The notes beneath the pieces were generated by a model, which saw only the letters and a list, made by a program, of their open reading frames with translations, did no database searches and had not been told where the DNA came from. Below, one piece after another: positions 5,228 through 6,693 of a stretch of 6,693 nucleotides of DNA. The stretch is from the NCBI GenBank assembly GCA_026387595.1, contig JAPLLL010000116.1:5571-12263 (forward strand), in the 5' to 3' direction. This DNA is from Candidatus Omnitrophota bacterium. GTDB taxonomy: Bacteria; Omnitrophota; Gorgyraeia; JABMQH01. Each line of letters starts with the position of its first letter. Position 1 is the stretch's first letter. The translations under genes and the position numbers were made by a program.

Positions 5228-6693
5228 ATGAGAACAACTATCAGTATTATATTGTGCCTTGGATTGATCACAAGTCAGCCTGTATGGGCCGGCGCCAGCA
5301 GCTGTTTTTTACGACCATTGGCGTTTGGTGAAAGGCCGGCTAATCTGCCGCCCGTAACTGTCACTGCAATTCCGCAACTAAGGACAAGGCCCGTTAACAG
5401 CGAAAAGATAAACAATACTTCCGGGACCTTTAAGACGAAAAACGGATTTGTTGTGTCTTACAACCCGCACCAACGGCAAAATATAGAATGCGCCTCCGAA
5501 GGCTGGAGCCAGCCTGACATAGTATTCGCGAATCTTGACCCCAATTACAATAGCAGCGAGATAGAAAACCTGCTTTTTCAACGGCTGTTTTTTGAATCGA
5601 TGGGCCTGGCCAAGGAGTACAAAGACCTGCTTGCGGCAAAGGCCGAAAAAGATATAACGGCATTCAGGGCCAAGGTAAAGAAGATGGGATTTAATACTGA
5701 TATACTGCTGGAAGGCACTGTAAACGGCAAACTTACCGTTATAATCGACGAAGAAGCGAAAAGAAAAAATATCATAGAGATCATCAAGGATGCCTTCATA
5801 GGCAGAAGCAGCGAAATTTACAGTAAATGGCTGGAAGGTTACGACGAACCGACCCGGAAACGGCTCGCTGAGGAATTTGCGAAGAACAGGTCGTTCCACT
5901 TCAAAGTCCCGCAGTTCGGACTGCACGGATTATTTACGCGAGAAGGCATAAAACGGGCAGGATATGACGTATCCCGTTTTGAGCGGTTTTTTGACGCGCA
6001 GGGGAACATGCGCACTGACACGGAAGAATATATTGATGAGTTGATAGGCGCCTTTGTAGACATAAAAGTGTTGGGTAAGGGCGCTAAGGCCGTGATCCAG
6101 AAAGGTGTTGATGAAACCGGTAAACCTGCCAAAGAACTCGAAATTTCTTTATCCAGGGATGGAAAATTCTGCTACCTTGTCGAAGACGGCAGGACGTACA
6201 GGATAGACAGGGAGAAACTAAACACTGCAGGCGAACCGTTCTGGCAAAACTGGAAACCCAATCAGGCCGTGGCATTGGAGCATGCGTTACAAGAAAGCGG
6301 GAACCGGATTGTGCCTTTCGGCACTGCCGATCCGACGACGTTCAGCGCAAAAGGCAAACAGGATTATACGAATTTTGGGATCACGATCAACGGCAAACTT
6401 ATGATAACCGATATGTCTGCCCAGACTTGGAGGAACCTTGAACGGCTTAAGCTGACCGAAAAAGTGGGCGCGGTCTATCTTTCACATGTGCATATCGATC
6501 ATTTCGGCGGGCTCGTAGACCTGTTCTACTCCAATATGCGCAACAAGGCCCTTGGACAGCCTGTAACAAAAATGAAGATAATCGCGGCAAAAGTGGTGTA
6601 TGAACAGGCGTATGACCAGATGAGCGTTATGACCGGGGTTTCCCGTAAGGATTTTGAGGATATGTTCCCGCGGGTGGATACCGAGATCAAGGG
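5228..6693 (+). CDS. Exported metallo-beta-lactamase-fold protein, 3'-truncated by the window edge
   Basis: The frame is open from ATG 5228 to the end of the window (488 codons). The N-terminus is a classic Sec signal peptide: MRTT, a hydrophobic core IISIILCLGLI-like in character at residues 5-14, then PVWA with probable cleavage after Ala21. This supports the start despite the lack of a clear Shine-Dalgarno. The only catalytic signature is SHVHIDHFGG, the HxHxDH metal-binding motif (His420, His422, Asp424, His425), preceded by a beta-rich segment (FGITINGKLMITD) as in the first strands of the metallo-beta-lactamase fold. The remaining metal ligands should lie beyond the window. Residues 22 to about 360 match no domain I recognise and include a charged, helix-rich stretch around 110-220. 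The protein is likely a secreted or periplasmic hydrolase of unknown substrate. Cleavage and fold calls are firm; function is open. It has its own promoter. Confidence 0.85.
   Translation, partial: MRTTISIILCLGLITSQPVWAGASSCFLRPLAFGERPANLPPVTVTAIPQLRTRPVNSEKINNTSGTFKTKNGFVVSYNPHQRQNIECASEGWSQPDIVFANLDPNYNSSEIENLLFQRLFFESMGLAKEYKDLLAAKAEKDITAFRAKVKKMGFNTDILLEGTVNGKLTVIIDEEAKRKNIIEIIKDAFIGRSSEIYSKWLEGYDEPTRKRLAEEFAKNRSFHFKVPQFGLHGLFTREGIKRAGYDVSRFERFFDAQGNMRTDTEEYIDELIGAFVDIKVLGKGAKAVIQKGVDETGKPAKELEISLSRDGKFCYLVEDGRTYRIDREKLNTAGEPFWQNWKPNQAVALEHALQESGNRIVPFGTADPTTFSAKGKQDYTNFGITINGKLMITDMSAQTWRNLERLKLTEKVGAVYLSHVHIDHFGGLVDLFYSNMRNKALGQPVTKMKIIAAKVVYEQAYDQMSVMTGVSRKDFEDMFPRVDTEIK

Overview
The window looks bacterial, with moderate GC content. 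It reads as a chaperone locus followed by poorly characterised accessory genes, and every gene I can support lies on the + strand. The combination of a DnaK/DnaJ pair, an FmdB-type zinc ribbon, a DUF1015 protein, a pilin-like protein, a large secreted protein and short palindromic repeats inside coding sequence fits an uncultured lineage such as Candidatus Omnitrophota or a relative. That placement is an impression from general familiarity and has not been tested.

Layout: (1) positions 2-1441 hold the 3' three quarters of dnaK. It ends at an in-frame TAA, after which the same frame stays open to 1609 and encodes a normal DnaK acidic tail. (2) 1610-1729 is a non-coding spacer rich in inverted repeats. 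(3) dnaJ is at 1730-2917. (4) A small FmdB-family zinc-ribbon gene is at 2929-3177. (5) A DUF1015 gene is at 3189-4463. (6) A type IV pilin/pseudopilin-like gene at 4460-5062 overlaps the DUF1015 stop codon in an ATGA. (7) An AT-rich spacer at 5063-5227 carries a near-consensus sigma-70 promoter with an extended -10. (8) From 5228 to the window edge is an incomplete gene for an exported protein with a metallo-beta-lactamase HxHxDH motif.

DnaK and DnaJ work together in ATP-driven protein folding. dnaJ, the zinc-ribbon gene, DUF1015 and the pilin gene are spaced 11, 11 and -4 nt apart, so they probably share a transcript. The secreted MBL-fold gene has its own promoter and starts a new unit.

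Two points deserve most attention. One is the premature TAA in dnaK with an intact, conserved-looking reading frame behind it. The other is a 30-bp double-hairpin element (27/30 identical) found in the same reading phase in the C-terminal tails of both DnaK and DnaJ. One base-pair change between the copies is compensatory and keeps the stem while altering an amino acid. This looks like a palindromic element that tolerates or exploits insertion into coding sequence. I saw no CRISPR array, tRNA, rRNA or transposase.
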